Shown piece after piece: positions 49,597-59,824 of a stretch of 64,000 nt of DNA. A model generated the notes under the pieces. It was not told where the DNA came from. It was given only the letters and a program-made list of their open reading frames with translations, and ran no database searches. This DNA is from Marinomonas rhodophyticola (GTDB lineage: Bacteria; Pseudomonadota; Gammaproteobacteria; Pseudomonadales; Marinomonadaceae), in NCBI RefSeq assembly GCF_026113935.1, contig NZ_JAPEUL010000006.1, forward strand, positions 124,001 through 188,000, written 5' to 3'. Positions within the stretch are counted from its first letter, which is position 1. Each line of letters starts with the position of its first letter. Made by a program: the position numbers and the translations under genes.

Positions 49597-51573
49597 TCAA
49601 ACAATCTTAAATTGACTCAGTAAATCTTTCTGGTGAGACGCCAATGTCGATAATCCCTTGCTGTCTTTCTCACTCTGATCCGCTCCTAAAGAGGCTTGCT
49701 CAGACATTGCCGATATATCTAAGACATTTTGTTTGATCTCTTGCGCGACCGCCGATTGTTCTTCCGCAGCCGTTGCAATTTGGGTACTTAAATCTCGAAT
49801 CTCCGCCATGCTACTTTGCAACTCAGCCAATGACACACCTACCGAACGCACATCCTCAACACTGGCGTTCGCACTTTGACGGCTGGTTTCCATACTATCG
49901 ACTGTTTTGGTCACGCCTTGCTGCAATTGAATAATCACTTGCTGTATTTCTTCCGTCGATCTGTGCGTTCGTGTTGCCAAAGTACGCACTTCGTCGGCCA
50001 CGACCGCAAAGCCTCGCCCCTGTTCTCCTGCACGTGCAGCCTCAATCGCGGCATTAAGCGCCAATAGATTGGTTTGCTCCGCAATTTCCTGAATGACATC
50101 CAAAATCCGATCAATACTTTTGGAATGTTCATCAAGCTGATTCACCACAGTCGTAGACGCTTCTATCTGTTCAAGAAGGCATTCCATCTGGGTGATACTT
50201 GCGTCCATCTGATCACGATTCTGATTGGCTCTTTGATCTACTGACTGTATTTGATGCAAAATTACTTCCGAGCTTTTCGCGACTTGATCTACTGTGGCCA
50301 CCATTTCTGACATCGACGACGCGACTTCTGTTGTTCTTCCATTTTGAGTCACCATTAAACGTTTTGACTCGCTCGCTAGGCGGACATTGTTATCCGCTGA
50401 CTCCGCCACTTCATTAGAAGCCTGATCAATTTCAGTCATGACGCTTTTTAACTTAGCCACAAGGCTATTAACCCAAGCAGATAATTCACCAAACTCATCC
50501 TTTGTTTTTACTGAGCTACGCTGGGTGAAATCGCCATCCGACACTTTCCCTAGCACTCTCATAACCTCTTTTAATGGCAAACGGATACTGCGGCTCACCC
50601 AGAGAGCCACCAGCACAGCAATCACAATAGAAATCATCAAAACAATGCTGATAATCAAGGTCGACAGCGATGCGGCGTCAGTGGCTTCAGCTTTGGCGTT
50701 ATTACCCATTAAAGATGCTTCAGATAGCAATGTCTGTACAGACACATTTACCAACTCCATGCTGTCTGACAATTGTTTGGCTAATACTTCAGATTCTTGA
50801 GTTAGGCGTGCGTTTTCGTAAAATTTTGCAACGACACCATCATCCGCCATCACACGGTTTTCTATCTCACTGATTAAGCTATTGATGTTCTCGTCATTCA
50901 AATACGACTGTTTATCCTTCAAACTAGTAATAATCGACGCCATGGCATCACGTAATTCCTGCATTTTAGCCAAGTTACGCACATCAAAATAATCATTTAT
51001 TGATACTTGTAGGCTTTCTATCTGACTGTGCATATAAGAAGCCGCAAACTGAATTTCAGAGGTATCTCCATCTGACACAAGAAGAGCAAGATCTTCCGCG
51101 GCAAAATTAATTGCGTCTTTCAGATCAAGTTTTTCATCCGGCACTACCGCCTGAAGCTCCAACATCGTCTTATGGTTCGAAAACGCCACATCGGTGTAAC
51201 CAAAAAACCGCGCCACTTCGACATTAATACTTTCAAGCACTTGTTTCATTTCAGGAAATGCACGCAATTGCACAGACAATTGCTGTGAAATATCACCAAA
51301 TTCCTGTTTATGTTTCAAAAAACGTGCGGATAAAGCCTCCAAAGAGTCCGGTTTTTTACTCAATAAATACTGTAAAACGGCTGCGTTCGCTAAACTTACA
51401 TCCTCTTTAAGAGTATTACTAATGGACGAAATATCAGCGACTTCTCCGGTCACAACATTTAATCTGTCTTCAATCTTCTGAATCCCGAAAAAACCCGATG
51501 CAGCGATCAACAATAGAAGTAACAACAAAACACCAAAGCCAAATAAAATCCTTTGAATAACGGACAACGACAT
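49597..51573 (-). CDS. Methyl-accepting chemotaxis protein, long helical sensor
   Basis: A 658-residue membrane chemoreceptor. The first membrane segment is about residues 8-30 ([20 protein letters not shown]), and a periplasmic all-helical domain of about 270 residues follows. The size and helical make-up fit the HBM (helical bimodular) class that binds TCA-cycle acids, such as McpS. Transmembrane 2 is about 303-327, then HAMP, methylation helices and the tip [20 protein letters not shown]. It ends without a CheR pentapeptide. No chemotaxis operon is adjacent. Confidence 0.87.
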   Translation of the reverse strand: MSLSVIQRILFGFGVLLLLLLLIAASGFFGIQKIEDRLNVVTGEVADISSISNTLKEDVSLANAAVLQYLLSKKPDSLEALSARFLKHKQEFGDISQQLSVQLRAFPEMKQVLESINVEVARFFGYTDVAFSNHKTMLELQAVVPDEKLDLKDAINFAAEDLALLVSDGDTSEIQFAASYMHSQIESLQVSINDYFDVRNLAKMQELRDAMASIITSLKDKQSYLNDENINSLISEIENRVMADDGVVAKFYENARLTQESEVLAKQLSDSMELVNVSVQTLLSEASLMGNNAKAEATDAASLSTLIISIVLMISIVIAVLVALWVSRSIRLPLKEVMRVLGKVSDGDFTQRSSVKTKDEFGELSAWVNSLVAKLKSVMTEIDQASNEVAESADNNVRLASESKRLMVTQNGRTTEVASSMSEMVATVDQVAKSSEVILHQIQSVDQRANQNRDQMDASITQMECLLEQIEASTTVVNQLDEHSKSIDRILDVIQEIAEQTNLLALNAAIEAARAGEQGRGFAVVADEVRTLATRTHRSTEEIQQVIIQLQQGVTKTVDSMETSRQSANASVEDVRSVGVSLAELQSSMAEIRDLSTQIATAAEEQSAVAQEIKQNVLDISAMSEQASLGADQSEKDSKGLSTLASHQKDLLSQFKIV

Positions 51574-51783
51574 AATCGACCCCTAATAAAAGCCTACTCT
51601 AGATTATCTAACATGTTCAATATTGACCAAGTATACAGGAATACCATAACACTTTATTTACAATTCGCGACACTCACCAAACACCAAACCACAACCAACT
51701 AACTTCGTTGAATCAGCATAGATTTCTTTCAACCTACCAATCTGGTAAATTAACCATCTCTTTATCAATTCGACCCACGCTTT

Positions 51784-53206
51784 ATGGATTGCCCCTTATA
51801 CGAAAAAATTGCCAACCAAATTGAACAACAAGTTCATGAGGGGATTTTCTTACCGGGCGCCAAAATTCCTTCTGTGCGAAAATCCAGCAAACAAATGGAC
51901 GTTAGCGTTGCTACCGTACTACAAGCCTATAGTTTGCTGGAGGATAGAGGGGTTATAAAAGCACGCCCTCAAAAAGGCTATTTTGTTCAAGAGAATCAGC
52001 TTCAGCAGCTTGAGTCTGCAAAAATCGAACCGACTAAGAACGATGGCTCCATACACGCCTTATTACGACGTTTATTACACGTATCACAAGACGACAGTAT
52101 CATTCAGTTTGGCGCCGCTATTCCCAAAAGCCCGTTTCTTCCTATACGTCAATTACAACGCTCGGTGGGGCGTCTGATGCGTTTAGAAGCCCGAAATATG
52201 CGCCGCTTATGAGTTCACTCCAGGATCATTAAGCCTCCGCCGCCAAATCGCCATTCGCATGTTAGACAGCGGCTGTCAGCTTCAACCTGACGACATTACT
52301 ATTACACTAGGCTGTCAAAACGCCTTGATGCTGTCCTTGCAGGCGGTGGCAAAATCAGGGGACACCATTGCCATCGAAAGTCCCGCCTACCATGGCGTGT
52401 TGCAAATCCTCGAAGTGCTCAATTTAAAAGCCATAGAAATACCCTGCTCAGCGCAGCATGGTATCGATTTACATTTACTGGAAGAAGCCGCAAAAGAGTG
52501 GCAAATAAAAGCCTGCGTGGTGACACCAAATAACCAAAACCCAATAGGTGCAACACTCAATACGCAAGCCAGAAAGCGCCTTATTCAGCAATCTATTCAA
52601 TACGGTTTTACACTTATTGAAGATGACGTGTATGGCGAACTAAGCTATAAGGACAAACGGGAGCGATCACTCAAAGCCGATGACACACATAATACCGTGA
52701 TTTACTGCAGCTCTTTTTCCAAAAGCATTGCGCCAGGATTTCGTATTGGTTGGGTGGTTGGCGGTCAATTCCAAGCACAAATAGAACACTATGCTTATGT
52801 ACAATCACTGGCGGTTCCAACATTGACTCAGATAGCCATTGCCAATTTCCTCGAAAACGGCGCCTATGATCGTCATTTGCGAAAAACACGACAGTCTTAT
52901 CAGGACAATTTGGCTCGCTGCCAGGCTCTGATTCAAGAATATTTTCCTATCGGTACGCAAACCTCCACTCCAAACGGTGGTTTTCTGTTATGGATTACTT
53001 TACCCGATACTGTTGACGCCATGGCACTTCATGCCCAAGCATTGGCTAATGGTATTGGACTATTACCGGGACTAGCCTTCGGTTTAACCGCTCAATTCAG
53101 ACACCATTTTCGCTTAAACTACGCACTAAGTTGGGACAATCAAACCGATGCTGCACTAAAAAAGCTAGGCCAACTTTGCCACCAACAACTCGATTCATAT
53201 CCTTAA
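51784..53206 (+). pseudogene. MocR-type GntR/aminotransferase regulator (frameshifted)
   Basis: A regulator with an N-terminal GntR winged helix (YEKIANQIEQQVHEGIFLPG, QMDVSVATVLQAYSLLEDRG) fused to a PLP aminotransferase-I fold. The second frame has YEFTPGSLSLRRQIA, ITLGCQNALMLSLQAV, VVTPNNQNPIGATL, EDDVYGELSY and YCSSFSKSIAPGFRIGW, whose Lys binds PLP. The frame breaks near 52206 (CGCCGCTTATGAG); removing one base joins NMRR to YEFTPG. The repaired length of about 473 is right for MocR/PdxR proteins. The target is unknown and no obvious operon partner adjoins it. Confidence 0.86.
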
Positions 53207-53398
53207 CAAAAGCCACAAAATATATGACTCGATAGAACACGTTTTTGCATATAAGCAGAGGTTATGAACTTTCATTTAGGCATCTTAAAATTCATCTGTA
53301 CAGACAGAGCAAAAAGCGTACAATTCGCATTCTTTTTTAAACACTCTGCCTTCTTGGCCGATAACATGAACATCTAAAATAGTAGCTGGCTTGTTGCG

Positions 53399-53809
53399 AT
53401 GGAATTTGTTGCACATCCGAGAGACCTTCCATTAGAGATTACACTAATAGAAGATCAGCCTTTCCCTCCAATCTGTGAGGAAAGAGCTGGGTTTGTCGGT
53501 ATTACTTATGTCACCCTTCGTCCTTTCGATTATGGACGCTCGGTAAGAATTACATTGGAAGAAATAGACCCAAACTTTTGTGTATCAGGTCGCATTGCTT
53601 GGTGTCGTCAAGAAGCTGACGGTTACCATATCGCCATTGAATTCCCTACTAAAGAAGAGTGCTACTGTGTTCGCATGATAGAGCAACTCTCGCAGATAGA
53701 ACATTATCGACGCCAAGCAAAAATGGCAGGACGACGATTGAACTACAACGAAGCTGCTGCTGAATGGATACAAAAATTTGCTGCAAGTTTCCCCGCGTTC
53801 ACCATTTAA
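53399..53809 (+). CDS. PilZ-like domain protein
   Basis: A 136-residue protein whose core, FVGITYVTLRPFDYGRSVRI through CVSGRIAWCRQEADGYHIAI, has the beta-barrel pattern of PilZ-fold proteins (GxxGxxVxW-like spacing). An N-terminal HPRDLPLEI might stand in for the c-di-GMP RxxxR, but that motif is incomplete, so nucleotide binding is doubtful. The C-terminus is a basic helix. The start lacks a strong ribosome site. It precedes the DUF501 gene by 39 bases. Confidence 0.5.
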   Translation: MEFVAHPRDLPLEITLIEDQPFPPICEERAGFVGITYVTLRPFDYGRSVRITLEEIDPNFCVSGRIAWCRQEADGYHIAIEFPTKEECYCVRMIEQLSQIEHYRRQAKMAGRRLNYNEAAAEWIQKFAASFPAFTI

Positions 53810-53848
53810 CTCTTCTTTCTACGAAGACACTATCCAAAATAAGTTACT

Positions 53849-54365
53849 ATGAAAAACATACTTTCACAGCGTGATTTAGACATCATCACAGCGCAACTTG
53901 GACGTACTCCAAGCGGTATCAATGCCATCGCTCATTATTCACCTAACGGCACGCCACAAGTATTGGAAATGGAAACTTGGGTATTCGATCAACCCTTCCC
54001 GACCCTATATTGGTTGTCCAGCAAAGCCATCGATAAAGCCCTCGCCAAAATAGAAAGCCACGGCGTGGTAAAAGAGCTCGAACAACGCATCAAAGAGGAT
54101 GAAAGCTTAAGAGAAGCACACTATGCCTCTCATCGAGACTACATTGCCAGACGTTGGGCCGTCATGAGTCTCAGAACACAAAGCTATTATTGAAGAAAAA
54201 GGCTTTAAGCCACTGTTCGACAAACTCGGCATTGGCGGTATTGCAAATTGGGATCAAGTTCGATGTCTACACATGCAATATGCCCATCATCTTGCTGGTG
54301 ACAATGTAATCGGCCGAATTCTAGACGAAGAATATGGCATGAAATTGATTGCTGATGCGGAATAA
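53849..54365 (+). pseudogene. DUF501 family protein (frameshifted)
   Basis: Corrected length about 171 residues. The first frame has the DUF501 opening DLDIITAQLGRTPSGINAIA and the core GTPQVLEMETWVFDQPFPTL with YWLSSKAI. The second frame continues with EHKAIIEEKGFKPLFDKLGI, GGIANWDQVRCLHMQYAHHL and ends YGMKLIADAE. Removing one base near 54170 (GAGTCTC, expected GAGCTC) joins VMSSEHKAIIEEKG. DUF501 proteins are conserved in many bacteria, with no established function. A strong terminator follows. Confidence 0.82.
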
Positions 54366-54366
54366 C

Positions 54367-54401
54367 AAAAAAGGGGCAAGCCGATAGGTTGCCCCTTTTT
54401 T
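54367..54401. terminator. Bidirectional terminator
   Basis: AAAAAAGGGGCAA and TTGCCCCTTTTTT form a 13-base stem with a 9-base loop, two bases after the DUF501 stop. It also serves the convergent small gene. Confidence 0.92.
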
Positions 54402-54431
54402 GTCAATGTTAAAATAAGCAGTTAAAAACGC

Positions 54432-54723
54432 TTACTTTAGGCTTTTTAAGATAGCTCGAAGCTCTTCCGGTGTTGACACTTTTGGTAACACTTCACGAAT
54501 ACGATTAAAGGCAGCCTGAGCAACCGCCGCTCGTTGAGCATAAGTTGTCAACGCACCACCAGTCCAACCTGCCAATTTCACCATTTCATTTTTGAAGTTA
54601 TTACCACCGACACCATGTCCACCAAGGGCCATCAAAGCGTCTTCAATTTCTAAATAGCTTGGACGAAGCCCCACCAAACTTCATAAAATCATCTTGCTGT
54701 ACTTCGGCAAACTGTTTTGACAT
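54432..54723 (-). CDS. Conserved small hypothetical protein (5' frameshift)
   Basis: The open frame from 54677 gives 81 residues (SYLEIEDALMALGGHGVGG, KLAGWTGGALTTYAQRAAV). A better start is the ATG at 54723 after AGAGA, giving MSKQFAEVQQDDFMKFGG. The frame is joined by removing one G from the GGGG run at 54669-54672, yielding KFGGLRPSYLEIEDAL and about 96 residues. I do not recognise the family. The glycine-rich loop and amphipathic helices give no function. It converges on DUF501. Confidence 0.6.
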
Positions 54724-54814
54724 TCTCTAGACCTTATTTAGAAAAACACCTACCATTAAAGTTAGCGATATTTACTCGTCGACACAAGACAAAGCATGTA
54801 TAAAATCGTAAAAA

Positions 54815-56299
54815 TTATGCCCTCGTTCGCACACGATCCACCGCTTTTTGCCAACCTAGATACAATTTATCCCCTGTGCCTTCAGCCATAGTAGGTTCAA
54901 AACATTTATCCGCCTTCCACAAAGCCTCAACCTCATCCAAAGACTGATAAAGACCAACCTGCAACCCTGCCAAAAATGCCGCCCCCAACGCCGTGGTTTC
55001 GGTAACACAAGGACGCTCTACGGTAATTTCTAATAAGTCACTTAAGAACTGCACCATTACATCATTTATGACCATACCGCCATCGACACGCAAAGAACTA
55101 AACGTTGCTCCGTCCTGCGCCATAGCCCCAACAAGATCCTTGGTTTGATAACATACTGAACGTAGGCCAGCACTGACGATATCAGCAACGCTTGTATCTC
55201 GAGTTAACCCTATCATCGCACCACGTGCATCAGGATCCCAATAGGGAGCGCCTAGCCCTGTAAAAGCGGGTACGAGATACACCGAATCATCATTCAAAGC
55301 CTGCTTTGCCAAACTTTGCGTTTCTTTGGCATCGGCGAAAAGCTTCAAGCCATCCCGCAGCCACTGAATGGCCGCACCCGCTACAAAAATACTGCCTTCC
55401 AGGGCATAGGTTACTTTTCCATTTAAACGATACCCAACTGTAGTAAGCAATTTATGTTCTGAACGAATCGCCTTATCACCGGTGTTCAAGATCATGAAAC
55501 ACCCTGTACCGTATGTACTTTTCACCATACCCGGCGCAAAACACGCTTGACCAACCAAAGCCGCCTGCTGATCACCAGCCACACCATTTACAGGAATAGC
55601 GGCGCCTAACCAAGACGCATCAATAACACCAAAATCCGCGCTACAATCCATCACCTCGGGGAACAACACATCACCGATGCCCAATAATTCAATCAGTTCA
55701 TCATCCCACTCTTGAGTATGGATGTTAAACGCCATCGTACGGGCCGCATTGGTTGCGTCCGTCTTATGGGATTGTCCATTCGTTAATCGCCATAATAAAA
55801 AACTGTCCACTGTACCAAATGCTAAACGCCCAGCCTGTGCTTTCTCACGAGCACCATCAACGTTATCCAATATCCAGCGAATTTTGGTAGCAGAAAAATA
55901 AGGATCGATCAGCAAGCCGGTTTTTTCCTGTACTTTTTCGCTCAAGCCTTGCTCGCTCAATGTTTGGCAAAAACCACTGGTACGTCTATCCTGCCAAACA
56001 ATGGCATTATAAACTGGCTTTCCTGTGTCGATATCCCATAGGATCGTTGTTTCTCGCTGATTGGTGATGCCGATGGTTGCTATCGCTTGGGCATCGATCC
56101 CTGTATCCTTCAGCACAGATTGACACACAGATAGGGTAGATGACCAAATGTCTTCTGGATCATGCTCAACCCAACCATCGTTTGGAAATATTTGCGGGAA
56201 CTCTTGCTGAGATTGGCCGACACGAGTGCCTTTTTCATCAAATAAAATAGCCCGAGAACTGGTGGTACCTTGATCAATTGCAAGAATATAATGGGTCAT
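54815..56299 (-). CDS. glpK: Glycerol kinase
   Basis: Phosphorylates glycerol to sn-glycerol 3-phosphate with ATP. The 494-residue FGGY kinase shows [17 protein letters not shown] at the N-terminus, [45 protein letters not shown] and [15 protein letters not shown], with [12 protein letters not shown] near the end. Length is typical. It is divergent from glpR with 177 bases between, which contain GlpR-like half-sites. No glpF is next to it. Confidence 0.95.
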   Translation of the reverse strand: MTHYILAIDQGTTSSRAILFDEKGTRVGQSQQEFPQIFPNDGWVEHDPEDIWSSTLSVCQSVLKDTGIDAQAIATIGITNQRETTILWDIDTGKPVYNAIVWQDRRTSGFCQTLSEQGLSEKVQEKTGLLIDPYFSATKIRWILDNVDGAREKAQAGRLAFGTVDSFLLWRLTNGQSHKTDATNAARTMAFNIHTQEWDDELIELLGIGDVLFPEVMDCSADFGVIDASWLGAAIPVNGVAGDQQAALVGQACFAPGMVKSTYGTGCFMILNTGDKAIRSEHKLLTTVGYRLNGKVTYALEGSIFVAGAAIQWLRDGLKLFADAKETQSLAKQALNDDSVYLVPAFTGLGAPYWDPDARGAMIGLTRDTSVADIVSAGLRSVCYQTKDLVGAMAQDGATFSSLRVDGGMVINDVMVQFLSDLLEITVERPCVTETTALGAAFLAGLQVGLYQSLDEVEALWKADKCFEPTMAEGTGDKLYLGWQKAVDRVRTRA

Positions 56300-56370
56300 G
56301 GTGAATTCTCTTTGAAATCACAGCCACCCAAAAACTGAGCGACTTTAAATTAATTGTTGTTTTGTTTTTT

Positions 56371-56398
56371 GAACATGAATATTCAAATACGAATATTC
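56371..56398. promoter_or_regulatory. Putative GlpR operators upstream of glpK
   Basis: GAACATGAATATTC followed seven bases on by GAATATTC gives repeated GAA(C/T)AT half-sites in both directions, 72 bases upstream of glpK. The same half-sites occur before glpD. GlpR binding is inferred. Confidence 0.45.
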
Positions 56399-56476
56399 TC
56401 TATTAAAAACCAATGCGCACTCGTTTAGCAAGCCTCGTTTAACAAGTAATGTCTTTTATCAGGAGAAGAAAACAAT

Positions 56477-57247
56477 ATGGGCCAACTCTCTCGCCAAGAT
56501 AATATTGTCGCCATAGTAAAAGAAAAAGGCTATGTGACCATTGATGAATTGGCTAGCCAATTTGCCGTCACACCTCAGACAATTCGCCGCGATATTAACG
56601 AGTTAGCAAAAGCGGACCTCATACGCCGTCATCACGGTGGCGCCAGTTACGATTCCAGTACAACGAACGTAGCTTATGCAACACGACAAATTTTACAACT
56701 TCCGGCAAAAGAGCAAATTGCCAAGCGTATTGCGGCAGAAATCCCCAATAATGCTTCCCTTTTTATCAATATCGGAACCACAACAGAAACCGTGGCACGA
56801 GCCTTACTCAACCATCAAGGCTTACAAGTTATCACTAATAATCTCAATGTTGCGGCCATTTTAAGTGGAAAAGAAGACTTTACCGTGATTATTGCCGGCG
56901 GAACGGTACGTTCAAGAGACGGTGGTGTCATGGGAGAAGCGACAATCGACTTTATCAACCAGTTTCGTGTCGATTTCGGCATTATCGGCATCAGCGGGAT
57001 TGATCCGAATGATGGCTCCTTGCTCGATTACGATTACCAAGAAGTACGCGTTGCGCAAAGTATTATTAATAATTCTCGCAACGTTTTCCTCGCCGCCGAC
57101 AGCGCAAAGTTTGGCCGTAACGCGGTTGTTCGATTAGGTAACATCACACAAGTTGATCGACTTTTCACGGATGAAAATCCACCTAAAGCCATCATTAACC
57201 TTATGAAAGAACACAAAGTCCGCCTAGAGATCTGTACGCCCAAGTAA
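56477..57247 (+). CDS. glpR: Glycerol-3-phosphate regulon repressor (DeoR family)
   Basis: A 256-residue DeoR repressor. The HTH (about 5-60) reads [20 protein letters not shown] and [20 protein letters not shown], then IRRHHGGA. The sugar-phosphate sensor domain has [33 protein letters not shown] and [13 protein letters not shown]. It lies between glpK (divergent) and glpD (same direction, 194 bases on). It should respond to glycerol 3-phosphate. AGGAGAAG precedes the ATG. A GCCCAAGT/ACTTGGGC hairpin spans its stop. Confidence 0.93.
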   Translation: MGQLSRQDNIVAIVKEKGYVTIDELASQFAVTPQTIRRDINELAKADLIRRHHGGASYDSSTTNVAYATRQILQLPAKEQIAKRIAAEIPNNASLFINIGTTTETVARALLNHQGLQVITNNLNVAAILSGKEDFTVIIAGGTVRSRDGGVMGEATIDFINQFRVDFGIIGISGIDPNDGSLLDYDYQEVRVAQSIINNSRNVFLAADSAKFGRNAVVRLGNITQVDRLFTDENPPKAIINLMKEHKVRLEICTPK

Positions 57248-57383
57248 CACTTGGGCGTCACGTATGTCGAAGAAATAGCCTATTAAACGCGACCTTTTCT
57301 TCTCTTCACACTTCCAAAAGCTCAAATATTCACCAAAACTTCACAAACCCTAGTTGTCATAATGCCCTTAGAGGTTTAATATC

Positions 57384-57409
57384 GAACACAAATGTTCACT
57401 TTCGAACAT
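57384..57409. promoter_or_regulatory. Putative GlpR operators upstream of glpD
   Basis: Two overlapping inverted repeats, GAACA-N4-TGTTC and ATGTTC-N6-GAACAT, lie 33-58 bases before the glpD start and share half-sites with the glpK region. Confidence 0.5.
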
Positions 57410-57441
57410 ACACATTCGCATTTTAGATCGTGAGGCTTAGT

Positions 57442-58929
57442 ATGAATCACTCCCATTTTGACCTATTTGTTGTTGGTGGCGGCATTAACGGCACAGGAAT
57501 CGCTGCGGATGCCGCAGGACGAGGCCTAAATGTTGGCCTTTGCGAAATGGGAGACTTAGCTCATGCCACTTCATCATCAAGCAGTAAATTAATCCATGGC
57601 GGATTACGCTACCTTGAACATTATGAATTCCGTTTAGTAAAAGAAGCACTAACGGAGCGTGAAGTATTGCTGAAAGTCGCACCACATCTTGTGACCCCAA
57701 TGCGCTTTCAAATGCCGCACCGCCCTCACCTCCGTCCAGCTTGGCTGATTCGTATTGGTTTATTCCTTTATGACAATCTTGGCAAACGCGAGACACTATT
57801 AGGTTCAAAAGGCGTCAAGTATGGTTCTGACAGTCCACTAAAAGACGATATTACACAAGGCTTCGAGTACTCAGACTGCTGGGTAGACGATGCTCGTTTG
57901 GTGGTTACCAATGCACTCAGTGCGCAACAAAACGGCGCGGCTATTTTTGCCCGTACTCGCTGTGTCGCAGCAAAGCGTGTTGATAATCAATGGCACATCA
58001 GCTTAGAAGATCAAATTACAAAAGAAACCCACGACATCACCGCAAAAGCATTGGTTAACGCGGCAGGACCATGGGTGTCATCCTTCATCGAAACCAAACT
58101 GGAACGAAAAGCGCCTTACGGCATTCGAATGATCAAGGGCAGCCACATTGTTGTGCCAAAACTTTATCAACATTCAAATGCTTTTATCATGCAAAACACC
58201 GACAAACGCATTGTCTTCGCCATCCCTTATCGCGAACAATACACCCTCTTAGGCACGACCGATGTTGAGTACAAAGGCGACCCAAATAAAGTCGCTATTT
58301 CTGAAGAAGAAACAAAATACATATTGAAAGTCGCCAATGACCATTTCAAAAAGACACTCACACCAAGCGATGTCATTTGGAGCTATTCTGGGGTGCGACC
58401 ACTTTTAGAAGATGAGTCGTCAGACCCATCTGCCGTGACTCGCGATTACACCTTGCATCTTGATGATCAAAACCATCAAGCACCATTACTGAGTATTTTT
58501 GGTGGCAAAATCACCACCTACCGTAAATTGGCCTTGTCCGCAATGAACAAGCTGACACCTTATTTCGAAAATCTTGGTGGTGAATGGACACACAGTAAGC
58601 CACTACCAGGGGGAGACTTAGGCATGTCTCTGGATGCCTTCGGCATGAAGCTGCAGCGGGATTATCCTTTTATTGGTGCGCATCTTGCCCGTCGTTTTGC
58701 CAATAGCTATGGTACGTTAACTCATATACTGCTGAATAAAGCCAATTCTGAACAGGACCTTGGGCAAGATTTTGGCAATCAGCTATTCCAAGTCGAAGTG
58801 GATTATTTAATCAACCATGAATGGGCTCGTTCAGCACAAGATATTCTTTGGCGTCGCACCAAACTGGGTCTTGAATTCACATCAGACCAAGTCGCGACCC
58901 TTGAAAACTACATTCAAACAAAGATTTAA
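57442..58929 (+). CDS. glpD: Aerobic glycerol-3-phosphate dehydrogenase
   Basis: Membrane-associated flavoenzyme that oxidises glycerol 3-phosphate to dihydroxyacetone phosphate and passes electrons to quinone. The protein of about 495 residues has the FAD motif FDLFVVGGGINGTGIAADAA, SSKLIHGGLRYLEHYEF, NAAGPWV, YTLLGTTDVEYKGDP, SYSGVRPLLED and FGGKITTYRKLA. The start at 57442 follows GTGAGGC; an upstream GTG- or ATG-like start adds four residues only. It is part of the glp group with its own terminator. Confidence 0.95.
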   Translation: MNHSHFDLFVVGGGINGTGIAADAAGRGLNVGLCEMGDLAHATSSSSSKLIHGGLRYLEHYEFRLVKEALTEREVLLKVAPHLVTPMRFQMPHRPHLRPAWLIRIGLFLYDNLGKRETLLGSKGVKYGSDSPLKDDITQGFEYSDCWVDDARLVVTNALSAQQNGAAIFARTRCVAAKRVDNQWHISLEDQITKETHDITAKALVNAAGPWVSSFIETKLERKAPYGIRMIKGSHIVVPKLYQHSNAFIMQNTDKRIVFAIPYREQYTLLGTTDVEYKGDPNKVAISEEETKYILKVANDHFKKTLTPSDVIWSYSGVRPLLEDESSDPSAVTRDYTLHLDDQNHQAPLLSIFGGKITTYRKLALSAMNKLTPYFENLGGEWTHSKPLPGGDLGMSLDAFGMKLQRDYPFIGAHLARRFANSYGTLTHILLNKANSEQDLGQDFGNQLFQVEVDYLINHEWARSAQDILWRRTKLGLEFTSDQVATLENYIQTKI

Positions 58930-58967
58930 CTCAACGTCATAGCACAAACCAAAATTACGACTGATTT

Positions 58968-59002
58968 GCCCACCTAAATGATTGTCTAGGTGGGCTTTTT
59001 TT
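58968..59002 (+). terminator. Terminator of glpD
   Basis: GCCCACCTA and TAGGTGGGC form a 9-base stem followed by seven T residues. Confidence 0.92.
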
Positions 59003-59050
59003 GCTCTACTAAAAAGCACAGCTCACCTCTTCTACAGGAATAAACACACA

Positions 59051-59821
59051 ATGGACTTTGCCTTTTTTGATATCTCTATCTGGATTTACCTAGCTCTATT
59101 TGGTGCGGCATTCTTTGCAGGCGTCATCGATGCTATTGCAGGCGGTGGTGGCTTAATTACTGTGCCCGTTTTATTGGCGGCCGGACTTTCGCCAGCGGAA
59201 GCGCTTGCCACCAATAAATTACAAGGTTGTGCTGGCACCGTGTCTGCGTCGTACCATTTTATCAAAAAAGGCCAAGTGAAACTGGCTGATATGTGGTTAC
59301 CAATCGCCATGACAGCTATAGGTGCCATTTGCGGTACATTACTGGTGTCTTACTTAGACAGCAGTTTATTGCTCAAAGCCGTGCCTATCATTCTGATTGC
59401 GGTCGCTATTTTCTTTTTCTTTTTGCCAAAAGTTCAACCCTATATTGCCAGTAAGTTTTCTCTGACTCATGTGCAATTTGCCTTAATTATTGGCACCAGT
59501 ATTGGCTTTTATGATGGATTGATCGGTCCTGGTACTGGCGCCTTCTTTTCAACAGCGTATTTGTGTCTAATGGGGCTTACGGTTGTCTCAGCAACTGCCC
59601 ATACAAAAGTACTCAATGCCACCAGCAATTTAGCCTCTCTTGCGATGTTTGCTTTCAGTGGGCACATTATTTGGGCGCTGGGTATCGTCATGGGCATGGG
59701 GCAATGGGTTGGCGCGCAGATTGGTTCTCGCCTAGTCATCACCAAAGGGGCAAAATTAATTCGCCCTATGGTCATCATTATGTGTTTGGCTATTTCTATT
59801 AAACTACTATTGGATAACTAA
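59051..59821 (+). CDS. TSUP-family permease (YfcA/DUF81)
   Basis: A 256-residue membrane protein with about eight helices and the TSUP repeats FFAGVIDAIAGGGGLITVPV and IGTSIGFYDGLIGPGTGAFF, followed by ATNKLQGCAGT and KVLNATSNLASL. Such proteins export sulfite, sulfoacetate or similar anions. The ATG at 59051 after AGGA is used; the longer frame runs through the glpD terminator. It is a single gene, convergent with the LysR gene three bases on. Confidence 0.88.
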   Translation: MDFAFFDISIWIYLALFGAAFFAGVIDAIAGGGGLITVPVLLAAGLSPAEALATNKLQGCAGTVSASYHFIKKGQVKLADMWLPIAMTAIGAICGTLLVSYLDSSLLLKAVPIILIAVAIFFFFLPKVQPYIASKFSLTHVQFALIIGTSIGFYDGLIGPGTGAFFSTAYLCLMGLTVVSATAHTKVLNATSNLASLAMFAFSGHIIWALGIVMGMGQWVGAQIGSRLVITKGAKLIRPMVIIMCLAISIKLLLDN

Positions 59822-59824
59822 TCT

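Noticed and set aside
57238-57256. Terminator at the glpR stop (GCCCAAGT/ACTTGGGC)
   Set aside because: The hairpin is perfect but has no T-run; readthrough into glpD is possible, so it is noted only in the glpR entry.
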